In this document: piece after piece, positions 22,905 through 36,726 of the stretch
Numbering within the stretch: position 1 is the first letter of the stretch
Layout of the letters: each line of letters opens with the position of its first letter
DNA from: Fennellomyces sp. T-0311
Taxonomy: Eukaryota; Mucoromycota; Mucoromycetes; Mucorales; Lichtheimiaceae
Direction: 5' to 3'
Assembly (NCBI GenBank): GCA_025266875.1
Contig: JALLLT010000082.1
Span: 1 to 64,000 of the forward strand
Length of the DNA: 64,000 nucleotides
Translations under genes and position numbers: made by a program
The notes under the pieces: generated by a model
What the model was told of the DNA's origin: nothing
Database searches by the model: none
What the model saw: the letters and a program-made list of their open reading frames with translations, nothing else

Positions 22905-23310
22905 CCACTCCGGTATCGCCACCGAAGTTATTGATGAAAAAATGTGCTGATTCTCGACCACGCCAAATCTCTGATCTATACCTCTGCCGACCTGCAGTCA
23001 GTATCCTTGTTGATGAGTCACAACTCCTTGCGTTTTTAATACTCCAATCGGTGTTATTGAGGAACGCATGGTCTTGATCAGGATAACGGAAGGTTTCGGC
23101 AGTCTTCCAGGCATTCTCCTCCAAATTGAACTCCAACGCATCTGCTAACATGTGATTTTAGCTCCATGCTCCATGGATTCGAATATACTGAACCCAGTCC
23201 TTGTGACCTTTCCACGCAAATGACCCTGAACGGGTTTCTGGTAATACTGCGTACATCAAACAAATCGGCAGGTGAGGTACAGTAGCACGTGACAGCTGCC
23301 TCCAACAGTC
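22905..23310 (-). pseudogene. decayed dienelactone-hydrolase-like gene relic
   Basis: On the minus strand, pieces of the C-terminal half of a dienelactone-hydrolase domain appear in different frames. EAAVTCYCTSPADLFDV resembles the AAV-YYG-ADL segment. Downstream, TFRYPDQDHAFLNNTD matches the family's YPG-DHAF block with the catalytic His, and ESAHFFINNFGG resembles its last helix. Stops and frame changes lie between the pieces, and no N-terminal half with the nucleophile motif was found upstream. This fits a dead copy; the family call is from motif memory. Confidence 0.45.
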
Positions 23311-23419
23311 TTGGTGTAAAGCTGGAGCATAAGGTAAGATTAGGCTACATTCACCGTATTCAGCAGCTTGATGAAAAAGAAGGCTAACTTCAGGTAAAGA
23401 TATCTTAGACATCAGAATG

Positions 23420-26400
23420 CGGGCTACAACAGTTGGCCAACATGTGAAAAGCCAGAATCAGAAAACCACATTGATATTCCTTCATACCTATGCCTGTCTA
23501 GATTAGATTTAACGCTGATTCGTTATCATGTAAACACTCAGAAAAGAGGGTCAAAGACCATGGTTACAATATTATGTACTTTTATGAATCATATGGGAAG
23601 TATGAATGCAGAATAATCCAAAGGAAGTAGTTTTTGTGATGTGTTAGTATGGTATAGTATACTATTTATTTTAATAATAAGTGAGTAAGTCTCTTTGGTG
23701 TCAAATCGTTTCTTGTATTGGAATGACACAATTGCTGATAGACAAAAATAGCTGGCCTCAAGGCTGTTTTTTTATTAAATCTAGGTAGAGTTTAGTAATT
23801 TACAAAAAGTTAGAATTTAATGGATCGCAGGATTCTTCAAAATCGGTCTTAAATTCGATGCCAATCTGCGGTATATCCTAAAACGAAAATGTCAAGTCGG
23901 TCCTTAATGAGATAGGACGGTAAAACTGATTTCTTATCAGAGAAAACTCTTGGTCGATTAGACTAACAAGGACTACAAGTATTTATGATGGGAAGAACGT
24001 TATGTAGAGAAAAACTTATGTTGGGGAAGAACTTGTGCTTTTTCGATCATTGTACCAATCAATTTACACCTTTAGATAAGAGAATATTATTTTCCAATTG
24101 ATCTACTTACCCCTAGCAAAATATCATAGGTTAAAATGCTTGACCGTAGGATCTTTTCTTCCGCACAATAATTTTGTATAGTACGCTGGACCAATAGAAT
24201 TCAGTGTTATCATTTTAGCAGGGAAAACCAGAAACGCAGTAACAAATGTATAGGATTAAATTATAAAGAAAACGGATTACCTCCAAAGATCTTGGGGTCG
24301 CTAGTTGGACCAGCAGCCTGGGTGAGCATTTTTGTTAGAAGTAAATAAGATGAATAGACGTGTTTAGGGGTTCATTCAGCGGTTGGATTTACATACTTGA
24401 CCAGTATTGTATCTTGTAGAGAATGCAAAACCTCACCCAATGGTTTTTAGAGCTAGCCAAAACAGCGGATGGATGAAAAGGCATCTTAGGAAATATGCAT
24501 TAGCTATAATCACCGCTTATTGGATCATCCAGCACATCAAGCGACTTACTATACCATAAACAGTATTAAAAACAGGGATGTAAAATATCTAGAGAGTATT
24601 GCCAGACTACTTCCTGGGTAAAATTAATGAGGTTAACGCTGGAAAGTAAAATTGGCGATTATTACAAGTGGACTGCTGCAACTTACAGGTGAATTCAAAT
24701 CAACAAACATAACTCAATAGTAAATATATATGCAAAAAGTCATGTAAAATTGGTTCGGGTGAAATATTGACTTCTCATGTTCGCCGTATGAGTTTGCATT
24801 GGAATTCAGCGGATATCTTTAAATACGCTTACGTAGTGACTTTACCAGCTATTGTATATCCTAATATATGGGTACACTTTGTAGAGAAATTACAGGTGCG
24901 TCCAGTGATAATAACGACTTATGAAATTAGCGACAGAGAAAAAAGTTTACTCCAAAGAAGTACAATTTTTGTCCTTCAAACGAGATTCACCAGAAGCTTC
25001 TACGTACAATATAAGAGATCGCTTTGACGTTTTTAGTAAACACACCATAATCCGTACGTTATGGAGTCGTCGAGTTTGTGCCTCTGGTATTATTTGGAAC
25101 TGAATCACGGCAAAAAATTCATGTGTTCCTGCTAAACGAAAATAGGTCAAAAACATTTAAAATAGAACATGTCAGAGGTGAAAAGCTCACAAAATTAAAT
25201 GTCAGAAAAAGAGGAACACATGAAATGAAAAGGTACGAAATCGAGAAAAAGTTGAAAAAGTCGAAAAGCCAAGAAAGATCAGTGCCTTGGAGAATCATCT
25301 TGAAAGCCTTTTTTGTGGAATAGAAACTATTCTAGCTATTGGATTCTCTTGATGTACTAATATCGTTGTAGAGCATTTAACGGTGGATTCAATGATATTA
25401 GCAGTTAGTCAAATCAGCGATGGCTGGAATCTTTACGAGGATACCTGCGATTTTCGCCTTCTGCTAAGATACAAAAATGTTAACCCAGACAAGGACTTGT
25501 TTTGCTATTTGTAGTGGTAGTCGCAGTCAGAAGCAATACCTGACGGTTTAGTTTGTGCTGCTAGCGTTGTTTCGGGCCGAGATACGGTATAAAAAAATAG
25601 GTCAGTTTTGGATGGAATTGGCCGGAAAGCAGGACATGAAAGCAGTAAATTTGAAAAGCAAAGAAAATGGAGAAGTTCAAAAGTGTAAACTCGTTTGAAC
25701 TGGTTAGTAGTGTATGAAAAAGCTCATAGAATTGTCTTCAATACGTATTTCAGAAAAAGAAACTCCATAGTACATAATTATTACCTAGTAAACATGGAAG
25801 CCAGCCAATTTATTTGATATTGGCAGCTAAATGTATATATAGTTTCTGTGGTAGCCATTATTCCTACAATAATATCTTGCGATCCATATAAGTACTAGAA
25901 TTTTGGATTGAATTTTCGAACTTTTCAATATGGTTGTGTCAAATTATGGTATTGCTTAACGAGAAAGGGCTCTCGACTGACGAGGTTAAAATATACATGT
26001 TGCTTTATTGTGAAAGCTCTCTACTTATGCTGATGATGAGCCAGGACGAAAAAGACGAATGCTTTATGCAATAGCTGCAAAGATTTCATGCCATCACCGA
26101 GTTTCATATGGTCTTGCCATATTGTAAAAGAGATTGAAGATCTGAGACCAAGTTAATGGAATTGCCCTACTTGATCGGCAAAGCTATATCGAAGTTGCAT
26201 CTAAGAGCAATTGGGACAGTAGATACCTGTACAGTTGTTGATGTCGTAATAATAGTGGATATAATCGAGGCTAAAGGAAACCATGGAACCATGGATAACA
26301 GTGCGTCAAGGATACGACACAAATTGCAGAGCTTGCGGTTTTAATTTTTGTTGAACCTGATATATACACAGTTTTTTCCAAACAGGCATGCTATTTTTGA

Positions 26401-27005
26401 AACGGGTATGTCACTTTAAGAGTAAAGACCAGAGTTTTGAGCGAGACATGTTAAACTTTTTAATGTACTTACTTAACGTTTCGGTGGGAGTTGCAAAATT
26501 TAATGTACATCTGCGTAATATGAACTGTCTTATTCTATTATACATTGATAGTGATTTTATTGCTGGTTAGATGTCATCTTCTGAAGTTTATCTTCTGTTG
26601 AAAATAAGGTAAATAAATGCGGAAGCAGCCCGATAGCACCATCGGCCCGTGGGCCACTAAACTGCCTGATATGGCAGGGGATGAGGTGAAATATTAAAAC
26701 GTTCAGGTAACTTTTTAGGCATAACGATCCACTTTATGGTCGCTAGGCAAGACACATAAGATCGGTTTTGAGGATAGTGTATCTTTTTGGCAGCAAGAAA
26801 TATTGTGTGGCCCATACGGCGTTACCGCATTTAGATATGATCAGTGTAAGTACAGATCCGACAACTCCTTTGTCATAACATTGTAATACGATAAAAACTG
26901 GGCTGTATGTATGTATTTTTACGATAAATATGAAACAAAAAGAATAAAAAAAAATCCCAAGTGATTATATATAAATAAGGCGACAAGGGGGATGTTGCTA
27001 TGCAT
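23420..27005. other. AT-rich gene desert
   Basis: About 3.6 kb of AT-rich sequence. Short ORFs (for example 24767-25027, 25078-25323 and 26156-26344) show no splice-coherent continuation, domain or repeat. A GC-richer patch near 26620-26690 does not fold as a tRNA. Nothing else is supported. Confidence 0.5.
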
Positions 27006-27035
27006 TGTGTGTGTGTCTGTGTGTGCGTGTGTGTG
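27006..27035. repeat. TG-dinucleotide microsatellite
   Basis: Interrupted (TG)n tract about 80 bp downstream of the tetraspanin stop codon. Confidence 0.8.
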
Positions 27036-27112
27036 CAAAATAATACTCATGACAAAGAAATAAAAACAAAAAGGCTCTAAATAACACCTCTCACTTCTCG
27101 GATAACACCTTT

Positions 27113-28350
27113 TTACACATTTCTCTGTTGCAAACCGTCGCGATGAAGGTTAAGCGAACTACCAGTGGGAGTGCCAGCAACAATGCCTTGATAATCCAAG
27201 CGGTAAATCTTGGGAGGCAAGTTCTTGCCAAACTTGCGGTTAATATGGTTAGAGCAAAGAAGAGCGGAGATAAGGACAAAGAGATGAAGAGGGATCAAAG
27301 AAAAGGCAACGATCCAGGTAATTTTGAGTGCCTCGATGGTAAAGTTCTGATACTTGAACTTGCAGCCGGGAAGCAATGTACGAGGGAAGCATTTGTTGGA
27401 ACGCTCATGGAAGTCAGTAAATGCTTTGTATCCACAGCAGTGAAGCTATTAAAAGAAGTTAAAAAAGGTGTGCTTGACCACTGATTGGGTAATAGTTACA
27501 TTAGCTTGAATTCTCGCTCTTCCATCCGAAGTGAGCTCGTAATGCCATTGATATGATAATTTACCCTAATGAGTGGGCTTAGCCTTTGGTGCAATGTAAC
27601 GTACGCTAACTTTTTACCTCTATGTTCCACTTGTTCTTGCGATAGGCAACGTAGCCGATAGCAGCAATCATACCAAAGCAGACCCACAAGAATAGATTGT
27701 AGAAGGTGAGGATTGCGCGGTTGTTCAACATGATACCGGTGTATCCTAGTAACGACGAGAACAAGCAAATGGTTCCTGTGGCAGTGATCACTAAAAACAG
27801 ACGTCAGTCTAATTTTACACTTTTGCGCGAACTTTTTCCCTTACGATTAAGGATCATTCGTTCACCCACGATTACAACGTCCGCACGGAGATAGACTGAC
27901 AGTAGGCATAGTGACAGTTAGTAAAAATAACAAGGATGACAAGGGGAAAAGCTTACGTTTAAAGAAGGTCAAGAGTGCCAGAAGTAAGATACCGAGACCG
28001 TAGCAGAATAACTAATAAAGAAAATCCGTCAGTTCCCGATCCCGGTCAAAGACTTCCTTTCCTGTTACCAAGGTATTGGAGAATAAAATCCACCATTTGC
28101 GGGCAGTCCAGATTTGACGCTTCTTTTGGTCCGGGTTGGGTTGAAAGCGCTTGACAACGTGTAAACTGCCTGACTCTACGGAGCTGCGAGAGCTTGCACC
28201 GAAAGAATGGCGAGATTCCGATTTCATCCATGGAAGGACAGGTTCTGGAAGATCTTCAACGGAATCCCAAGGTGAGTTGGGTTCCGAAGACAGCCTCTGG
28301 TGCGCATTGTTTTGAGGAATGGGCAGGTGGCCCATTTCGTGGCTGGTCAT
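27113..28350 (-). CDS. tetraspanin
   Basis: Six exons: 28350-28069, 28011-27957, 27895-27845, 27790-27618, 27565-27500 and 27445-27113; 319 residues. A ~95-residue Ser/Pro-rich cytosolic head precedes helix 1 (WWILFSNTLLFCYGLGILLL). Helices 2 and 3 follow (TGTICLFSSLLGYTGIML and FYNLFLWVCFGMIAAIGYVA), with a polar linker. The large extracellular loop carries the diagnostic CCG motif (LHCCGY) plus two more cysteines (NKCF, PGCK), the four-cysteine pattern of small fungal tetraspanins. Helix 4 and a basic tail end the protein. Fungal tetraspanins such as Pls1 organise membrane sites at hyphal tips and, in ascomycetes, penetration structures; the role here is not known. Every exon phase joins cleanly. 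Confidence 0.88.
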
Positions 28351-31300
28351 AGTATTATGTGTGTAGTATGTGGTGGGTATAAGGTTCCGTCGCAGCCGTT
28401 AATATTCTCTTTCAAATATAAGAAAGAAGTGAATTCACCCCTTGGTACTGGAAAAGAGCGTGGATAAAAGGGGAGCTATAAGAGCGCCAGGAGCAAAGGG
28501 GATCTGTTGAGAAGAGTAAGAAGAAGGGGATCTACAAACTCGACAAAACTTTGTGTACAAAATAGGACGATGGGAGCACAAGAGTACGCAAATAGCTATT
28601 TTTAGTATTTACGAGCCACACGGATTTGGTCAATTGTACGCAAAACCAGACGATCCCTTTTATATGCAGGAAAAGGAATAATAAAAGGGAGGCCCCAAAA
28701 AAAAACTTGTTACCAAGGCAGCAAAAAAGTATACGGGTTTAGTGCATTAGACATTTTGTCTGTGCATGTAAACGAAAAGTTTACTCTGAAAAAACCGCAC
28801 TAAAATGAAAAAAGTAAATACATAAGCCATAGGCTAGCCAAATCCAGCATATTTAGGAACTTTCTATCTTTGTTTAACCAGCAAAGCTATAGTTTATTCG
28901 TGTGATTCTATCTAACGAATCAGTGGGCGATATAGATAAACTTGGGCCTTCTGCGTGCCACGCTTTTTTTATAACCGCGGTGTGTCTCACTTTCCAATTA
29001 GTTATTAAAAAAAATTGGCGCCATATAAGGATCATTTTTTAAAAGCCCGTTATCATGGAAATCCACCAGTGCTTGTATCACGTTCACCAGACGCTACCAA
29101 AGATTCGCTGTGCATTTAGTCTAATCCTGATAACGTCATGCATAGACCAATGTAATGCATTCGTTAAGACATAGTAGATGGCGGGCATGCACGAACATAA
29201 CCAAACAATTTCAAATGTGAGTGGAAATCGGAGTGCCATTTTGCGCTTACCGTACCTGTTTTCTATTTATGGCTTGAAATTGAAAAGCATTTGACATTCA
29301 CGTAACGCTTCTTCTTTCCTTTCTTTAGAGATTTTTCCTAAATAAGTTTGAAACTTTAACTGTAAGACGGTTTTGCCACTACAAAACCTGCTTGATATCA
29401 CTCCAGATATGCCAGTGAGCGTGTGAATGTGTGAATGTCATACTATATCAATGGTAGAAAAAAAAGGCCAATATGCATTACTATTCATAGAAATGCTTGC
29501 TTTTTTACTGCAATGTTACATGGTACAAATGGTAAAAAAAAAAAAAAAAACTCATTAAACCGCTGACGTAGTACCCCGCATTTATCCATCCCAGAAAGAT
29601 ATATAAACGTATCAAGCTTTTCGATCTCGTATAAAAGCTAGCTGCCCATTTGTTAACGTGGTGCGCAGATTGAACAAGGTATCCATTACTGCTCAAAAGA
29701 AAAAAGTAAAAATACATATACCAAAACGGGACGTTACCCTTGTGAAACACAATCAAACTATGGTAAAAGTGAAAACGAAACGTGAAGTGATTATTTCGTC
29801 AAAGAAAGCAAAACATACAGCGAACGAAATTGTCCGTTAATCGAAGAGTAGGATATTCAGGGAACAATACTACTACCGCGTTTCAGGAGGAAGAGGTATT
29901 ACTCTTTCTTACAACCGATCGATTCAGCAATGAAGAGTTGCTGGATGAAGGGGCACCTAAATGCTTCTTGCTATAATTATCAGTACTTGAACAAGGGTGC
30001 ATTTATCGTACATTATGATCCTAATGACATTTTGTACCGCTGCCTGCCCGATTAATAAATGCAATACGATTTTGCATGATATAACCTAAAGAATGAAGTC
30101 AAAATCATTTCCAGGGCAAAATGTACAAATATCAATAGGATTATATTACAATTTTGTTTTCAGTACCTATGACCTATATAGATCTTAGAGTATTTGAGTT
30201 ATTTCATAAATGCAAAGGTATATATACAGTGCCTCATAGACTGCTCGCATCCTTCGTGAAATAAAGTTCAGAATTTAGCTTTCTTCGTAAGATAGGGTAA
30301 GCGAGAGTACCATCCAACGTCGTTGTCAATAATCCTATGGATTATGTGCTAAGACATCACTTGACAGCCTCGGTGCTGTAAATCGAATTGAAACAATGTG
30401 ATCCAAACTACGTAGTAGATAGATATACTGGCGGCAAATGAATGAAATATATTTTTCTAAAATTACCTTAATACTAAGAAACAGCTATTGACGATGGACC
30501 AGAATGTTGAACCAGCACCATTTTGTTGCTATTCGATAATAGGCTAGGATTGCTCTTGGTATGAGATCAATCTTGTAATATAGCTGAGTGTGTATTGATG
30601 TCAACACTAATTATATCCAGTATGGTTTGTAAAGGCTGGATCATCCCATTCATGTCATCGATCTTCAGCAAATTTGTAAGTGAAGTTGGCATCGCTCTTT
30701 GATATCCGATTCGATGTCATTGATGAATACATAAATGAGAGAGCTGGACAATACTATACGAATGGAAGTATTGTAAACATCAATCTAGCTAATGTTCTTA
30801 GCATGTATAATAGTCCCACAAATAATATGGAGCTGGCGACAAAATATATTACTCGTGACGCACAAGCTCATCAGTGTTACAAAAATCGGACTGACCAGCA
30901 CGAACTGAAACATTGCCAACCATTTTGCTTCCTTGACAGCATCGATTTCTGAAATAATTCGCTCTCTGGCTAATAGCAGTTAATTGTAAAGCTAAAGAAT
31001 GATGAGAGTATGTAAAAAGCAGTGGAGTGATTTAAACGGCAATACATCGCTAGTCTTGGCAAAAAAAAGTTTAAAATAGAAATAGATTTGAATGGGATCC
31101 AGTTAAAGTGCCGTTTTAGGAATGTCGAACTTCCTCCCATTCTATCGACACGGGATTCAAGAACCAATGTGCTCCGCAAGACTAAATAAAAAGACTAACG
31201 GCCACGTCAAGAAATATACAAATCCAAATCTCTGTAAACCATAATCAACGCCAGCCAGCAGGGATTGTAATGGTCGATACATTATCTGAATCACATGTTA

Positions 31301-31615
31301 ACTTACTATTGTTAATGCACTTTATTTCTGCGTACTTGGCAGTTGTTAAAATCCAAAAGCCTTGTGATACGTATGGGTGCTACAAAATTCTGGTTGTATA
31401 ATGCTTTTATGATGGAGGATGATATCATTGGATTGAAAGGTAGTAATTGTTGTATTGCTAAACCTTGGTGTGGGGAGAGATCAAGTTGTATTATGCGAAT
31501 GTTTCTCTGTTGGTAACAGTGCTTATAAGTATAGTGTAAAATGTATTTGAGGTGTCAGCTGTGATGAATTTTGAGAAATTCAGATTCGATCAACATCGCA
31601 GGCTGGGCAACTTAG
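28351..31615. other. gene desert between tetraspanin and F-box genes
   Basis: About 3.3 kb, AT-rich, with a 17-nt poly-A run at 29534-29550 and a TATAAAAG at 29630-29637 followed by a Lys-rich 60-codon frame without a convincing ATG. No conserved exon or RNA gene was recognised. Confidence 0.5.
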
Positions 31616-33909
31616 TTATCTAGTATCGATGGTTTGACTAGGAAATGTGGTCTTATAATTGTCGCGCAGTGCTGCATCTGCCTTGAGCGCTTTGATGTAT
31701 TTGCGGTTCCCTTCGCGACGAATATCCACGAGCAACATTTGTGGTCGTTGCCATTCATGTAGTAAGTTATAAATGTGGTTCTTCTTTATGTGATTGTCGG
31801 CGTCATGGACGATGAGGTGTGTCAAGCAACGCATGCTCGCAAAAGCCTTGACTTCGTCATCTCCGAGTGCACATGCCACACAAATCTTCAAGGTTCGGAT
31901 CTTCGAATGCTTCAGATACTCCAACGAACGAGTAAGTGTTTCTTTTGTGAGCCGAGTGGAGAAAAGGTTGAGAGTTCGGATATTGGATGAGCTGACTGCT
32001 GCCATTAGCTGGAGTATGAAGTCTGTGGTTGGTGTTTGAATGTAGCCAGGACGACTGTAAGTGAAATCGTACACGGTTTGCGCATGTTTAAAAAATAGTT
32101 CGAACTGTTGACCCGTAATTAGACCATCTTGACCTGGCGCTGGTGCTGGTGCCTTGGGATCCCTGGAAAGCCAGCCAATTGATATTCTTCGTAGTTGTGT
32201 CAAATTCGCCAGTCTTTCGAATATACTGTCGTGCCAAAAATTTAATCCCTTAAGACTGATATCGACGAGGGATGGACATGCCAAAAGCAGGTGAAGTAGT
32301 TGCTGTGATCCAATGGAGCACGTTTTAGAGGCTTCGAGGATGAGTGTTTGCAAATGGGGAGCACCAGATTGAGCCAAGATGTCCAAGGCGTGGAACTGAC
32401 CGTTTTCAAGCATATCCAGGTGCAGGCTCAATGTACGTAAGGTCTTGTTGGCTTTTTGGAACATGGAAGCAAGCTGTGGGTTGACGTTCTTCTCGCTGTA
32501 TATGGTCGAAGGTCGTATAGTCAGTGATACGAGGCCACGGACAGTGGGGGATGGTTGTGTATGAGTTGCGCATAATGGCTGATTTGCTTTAGGATTGTAG
32601 TTGAGTGTTTCGAGCGCGGGACAAAAATTATGCACAGATTCAAGCACATTGGAGTAGTCTTTCACGCCTGATGAATTAATTGTAAGCGATGTTAAAGCTG
32701 GTGCGTACTGACAGATTTGATCGATAGCGGCTAGTTGCTGCGGCAAGTAAAGTGAAGTAAGTTTGAGGTTGGATAGCTGTGCAGTATCTTTAAGATAATC
32801 AATAATTGGCGATGAATATTGGCCAGCAAGGTAGTTCGTAACTGTTTGCAAATTCGAGAATGTTTGTGCCGCTCTGAGAATGTCGACCCCGTAGTTACTG
32901 TGCCTGTCGCTGTTGTTTAATGTCATTGTCTTTATGCTGTTCTTGATTATTTTGGATATTTTTTTAAACGTGGATTTGTCATGGTGCTTCATCGCTGGAG
33001 AATGCATAATATATTAGATGACGGAAAGCATTTTGTCGACTACAGCTTACTCAACGACTCGACACCACTCCACTCATGGTCCATCACGTCAAGAATTGGC
33101 TCTCCCCAATCCTCCTGCTCGCTTTCGACTTCGTCAAAGTTGTCACCTTCATACATATCGACATAGGGGTCAAAGTCAGGATCGGGAAACTCCAAATGAA
33201 GCTCCCTCACCTGGGTACCGTCGATTGCCTCCAGATATGTCTCAGCGACAAAGTCAATGCCCATGCCAGGGAAATCCTTTTGAAGGTTGACTGTGTGCCA
33301 CATGTGCGGCCACTTGCGAAACATGTAGTCGTTCCAGAAGCGACAGGTCATCCCCAAGTGCGCGCGGTCCATGATGGACAGCTGCGATAGGATTCGGGAA
33401 AGCACTTCGTACGGTAACAGTTGAGACAAATGCTGATTCTGGTTATTCTTGAGAGCCGAGACCTGGGCATACTTCACAGCGAGCATGTTTTGTTGTGGGA
33501 AGGTTTTGGGAACAAGCTCTGCACCACGTTGAAACACAATTTCTGCATCATGCATTTGGTCGTTTAGGTACAAGGCATTGGCCTGCGCAAAGTATGGATC
33601 AGGGCACACCGCGTTGTTATGGGGGTTCGCCTCTTGACCGTCTGCTGCAGCAAGGTCATACTTGCTTTGCATCTCGTACGCAGCAGCTCGATGAACGTAG
33701 ATAACTGAAGATAGGTCCGTTTGCAAGGCTTCAAGAGCACAGGTGTAGTGCTTGACTGCATCGTCGTACTTTTGCACCGCGTAAGCGCGTTTTCCTTCCT
33801 CGAATGCCTCATTCACGGTGCCAAATTTGAGTGCTGTTACTGTCAAGATGGAATGGGTATCTCCAGGCTTCACTAATTCCGAGGGACGAAGGAATGCTGA
33901 TTGAGTCAT
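31616..33909 (-). CDS. TPR-F-box-LRR protein 1
   Basis: Two exons, 33909-33051 and 32994-31616, encode 745 residues. Residues 33-95 contain tetratricopeptide helices (NEAFEEGKRAYAVQKYDDAV, then SVIYVHRAAAYEM), with a further TPR-like pair near 104-135. The F-box is at about 163-207 (LLPYEVLSRILSQL, CRFWNDYMFRKWPHMWHTV). The rest is a leucine-rich array with spaced L-x-x-L-x-L units, for example APHLQTLILEA and CPSLVDISLKGLNF. F-box proteins recruit substrates to SCF (Skp1-Cullin) ubiquitin ligases; LRRs bind the target, and a TPR head is unusual but known in Mucorales. The next gene is a tandem paralogue with its intron at the same place and phase. Substrate unknown. Confidence 0.82.
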
Positions 33910-34210
33910 GACGGATTGTTAAATGTACACCGGGAAAGTGAAGGGCCCTTGTGACAAGTTTATCCGGTTACCCTGCACAGTTTTCGTGCAACAATACGTT
34001 TCTGAATGGAGTATCCACCAGACTCGTTCGAAATTAGCGGATGGGTACACTTTTGTCTGCATCCAAGGCAAGTCGAACATTGTAAGTTGACCAACTAAGT
34101 CGTTATTGTAGTCCCTATGGTATGTGACACGCCTGCTTACTGGTGCTGGTTGATCATATTTTACTCTTGAATGAATAAAGATATACATAGCAACTATTGC
34201 ACTGAAAAAA

Positions 34211-36726
34211 CTATGGCAAAAATTCCGGACCAAATTCTGGAAACTGTACTATCGGATCAATGGGAGGACCAGGCAGCCGTGACCTATTACTGAACACATC
34301 TTCTATAGGCTGAAACTCGTCAAAGGTATCTAACGGTATTGGACCCATCGAGGATTGATATACCTCCAGTTCACCAAAGAAAGAAGCAGGTGGAAGTACA
34401 TGTTCGAAAAAGTTTGGTAGCGGAGGCTGATGTACAGTGAGCGGATTCAATAGCCATGGATCGAGCGATAAATTTGCTGCCGGTGGTAATGGATTGGACA
34501 TCTCTATTGAATATCGAACCATTGGATCCGTGATTTGGTCTTTTGTTCGTCGCATGGTTCCTAGATCTGCCTTGTATCCTTTGATGAAAAAATCAGGCTC
34601 ATGGCGCCGGATGTGGACAAAAAGCATCTGAGGATTTTCCCATAGATCCAATAATGCGCACACCTTATGCTGGTTGATAAGGCATACATCGTCGCGTATC
34701 GTCAAATGCGTCAAGCATGGTATACTTGCAAACCCTTTGAGCTCGTTATTACCAATGGAACTAGCAATACGGACCTTGAGTGTTTGGACTCGGGAATGTT
34801 GCAGGTGCTTCAAAGAGGAAAGGAGTGTGTCGCCTGTCAGTTTGTTGGAGGTCAAGTCGAGTTTGCGAACAGAAGAAGAGCTGGCACCCCGTATCAGTTC
34901 CAAAATAAAGTGGTGGTCTAGAGTGTAAATGCTGACAGGGCGGTGATTGTACGCGAAATCGTCAATGTTTTGAGCACGTTCGAAGAAAGTTCGTAGGCTT
35001 TGCGCGGTTATGAGGCCATCAACACCTATTTTTTGAATTGGTACAATACGATCTCGATAAATGACTTCGATCGAAAGTTTTCGTAAGGTGCTTGAGTTTG
35101 CTAATGCGTCGAATATTCTGTCGTGCCAAAAGTTTGCACCGGTGAGCTTGACCGTGTTGAGAGATGGACATGTATAAATCAGGTTAGATATAAATTGTGA
35201 TCCGATAGAACATTCTTTGGAAGCCTCGAGAATGAGTGTTTGAAGATGAGGAGCGCCAGACCGAATCAAAGCATCCAAGGCGCTAAATTGGCCGTTTTCG
35301 AGTATGTCCAGACTTAAATCCAATGTTTGTAAAGTCTTGTACGCCCTTTGAAGCATCGATGCTAGATATTGGTTGACATTCGTATCACTATGTATTTTCA
35401 AGGGTCGTATAACCAGCGTCTTTAAACCACTGTCGATGGAATCTATTGCTGCCGGTGAGTGAGTTGTCGATAGCCTTTGAGCTGCTTTAGGACTGAAGTT
35501 GAGTATCTCGAGGGCCGGACAGTGTCTGTGCACCGATTCCATAAGACTTCCGTAGTGTACGATGGTGTGCGAATCAATATTTAGCGACGTCAAGGCGGGA
35601 ACATCACGCAAAATTTGGCTGGTATATTCTCCTAGCAGTCTTGGCATCGAAAGTGACGTGATATGAAAATTTGATAATTGCGCGGCATCTTTTAGGTAAT
35701 TCAAAAGTTGTCGATCCTTGTAGTTCACTACGCCAAAGTCATTGGTCATAGTTTGTAGCTTTGGACAGCTACGAGCGGCTTTTTCCAATACGTCTAAACC
35801 GAAATTGTTCTTGCCGCTACTTTTTGTTAATGTCAACTTCTTCAGATTCTCCCCGACAAAGGATAACACACTATTGAAATGGGCCGCTGTCCCATGCCGC
35901 ATTTCTGGTACGTAAATAGTAAACAGTTATGTTAGATGACACTATGCGCTTCACAGGTTACATGTTACAGCTTACTTAAGAATTCAACGCCATTCCATCG
36001 ATAATCCATAAAGTCCAGTAGAACATCTCCAGAATCCTCTGATATACTCCTTCTCCGCCTGTGTCTTCTAGGATTCGTACCAGGGTGGTGTAATATGGGA
36101 TTCAGTGCAGAACTAAAATCCAAATGCAGATCCCTGACTTGCTCTGCTCGGATTGCCTTGATATAACGTCTTGTACTGGAAATCAGGCCGAAAGAACGAA
36201 AGTCCTTTCCAGGATTAACTGTGTGCCACATGCGCGGCCACTTGTGAAACATGAAGTCGAACCAGAAGCGACAAGTCATTCCCAAATGGATACAATCCTT
36301 TGTGGATAAATCTGAAAGGATATGAGAGAGCACCTCAGGCGGCAATAAATGGACCAGGTGCTGGTTCCTATTTTCCACCGGTGTCAAAGGTTGACCGTGC
36401 CTCATAGTAAGTGATGTAGTTTGAGGGGTAGTTTTTGCAGAGTGTGGAGCATAATACGTGGTGTTGCTACCCAGAGTTGCAACTCGATTGTCTTCGGCAG
36501 CAAGGTCGTATCTGCCTTGCTTCTCGTACGCTGCGGCCCGGTGCGTGAAAATTACTGAGGATAGGTCAGCTTGCAAGGCCTCAAGTGCACGAGTGTAGTG
36601 GCTGACTGCGTCGTCATACTTTCGAGCCATAAAAGCACGCTTTCCTTCCTCGAATGACTCATTGGTGGGATTGTAATTCAGCATCTGTAACGATGGCAAA
36701 GTGCGAAAGAATGGCGAGTGAGCCAT
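34211..36726 (-). CDS. TPR-F-box-LRR protein 2 (tandem paralogue)
   Basis: Exons 36726-35976 and 35904-34211 encode 814 residues. The TPR head (NESFEEGKRAFMARKYDDAV, VIFTHRAAAYEKQGRYDLAA) and F-box (about 126-170: LLPPEVLSHILSDL, CRFWFDFMFHKWPRMWHTV) match protein 1. The LRR region shares signature lines such as SGAPHLQTLILEASK and LENGQFSALD. It lacks the ~40-residue extra TPR-like segment of protein 1 and has a longer Pro/Leu-rich C-terminal extension. The single phase-1 intron after VEFL/VESL is conserved between the two genes, so one arose from the other by local duplication, with about 300 bp between them. Likely an SCF substrate adaptor. Confidence 0.82.

Noticed and set aside
24767..25323. 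Cluster of 60-86-aa ORFs on both strands
   Set aside because: No splice-coherent join, no domain and AT-rich low-information peptides.
26620..26690. GC-richer patch in an AT desert, considered as a tRNA
   Set aside because: No acceptor stem, T-loop or anticodon arm can be formed in register.
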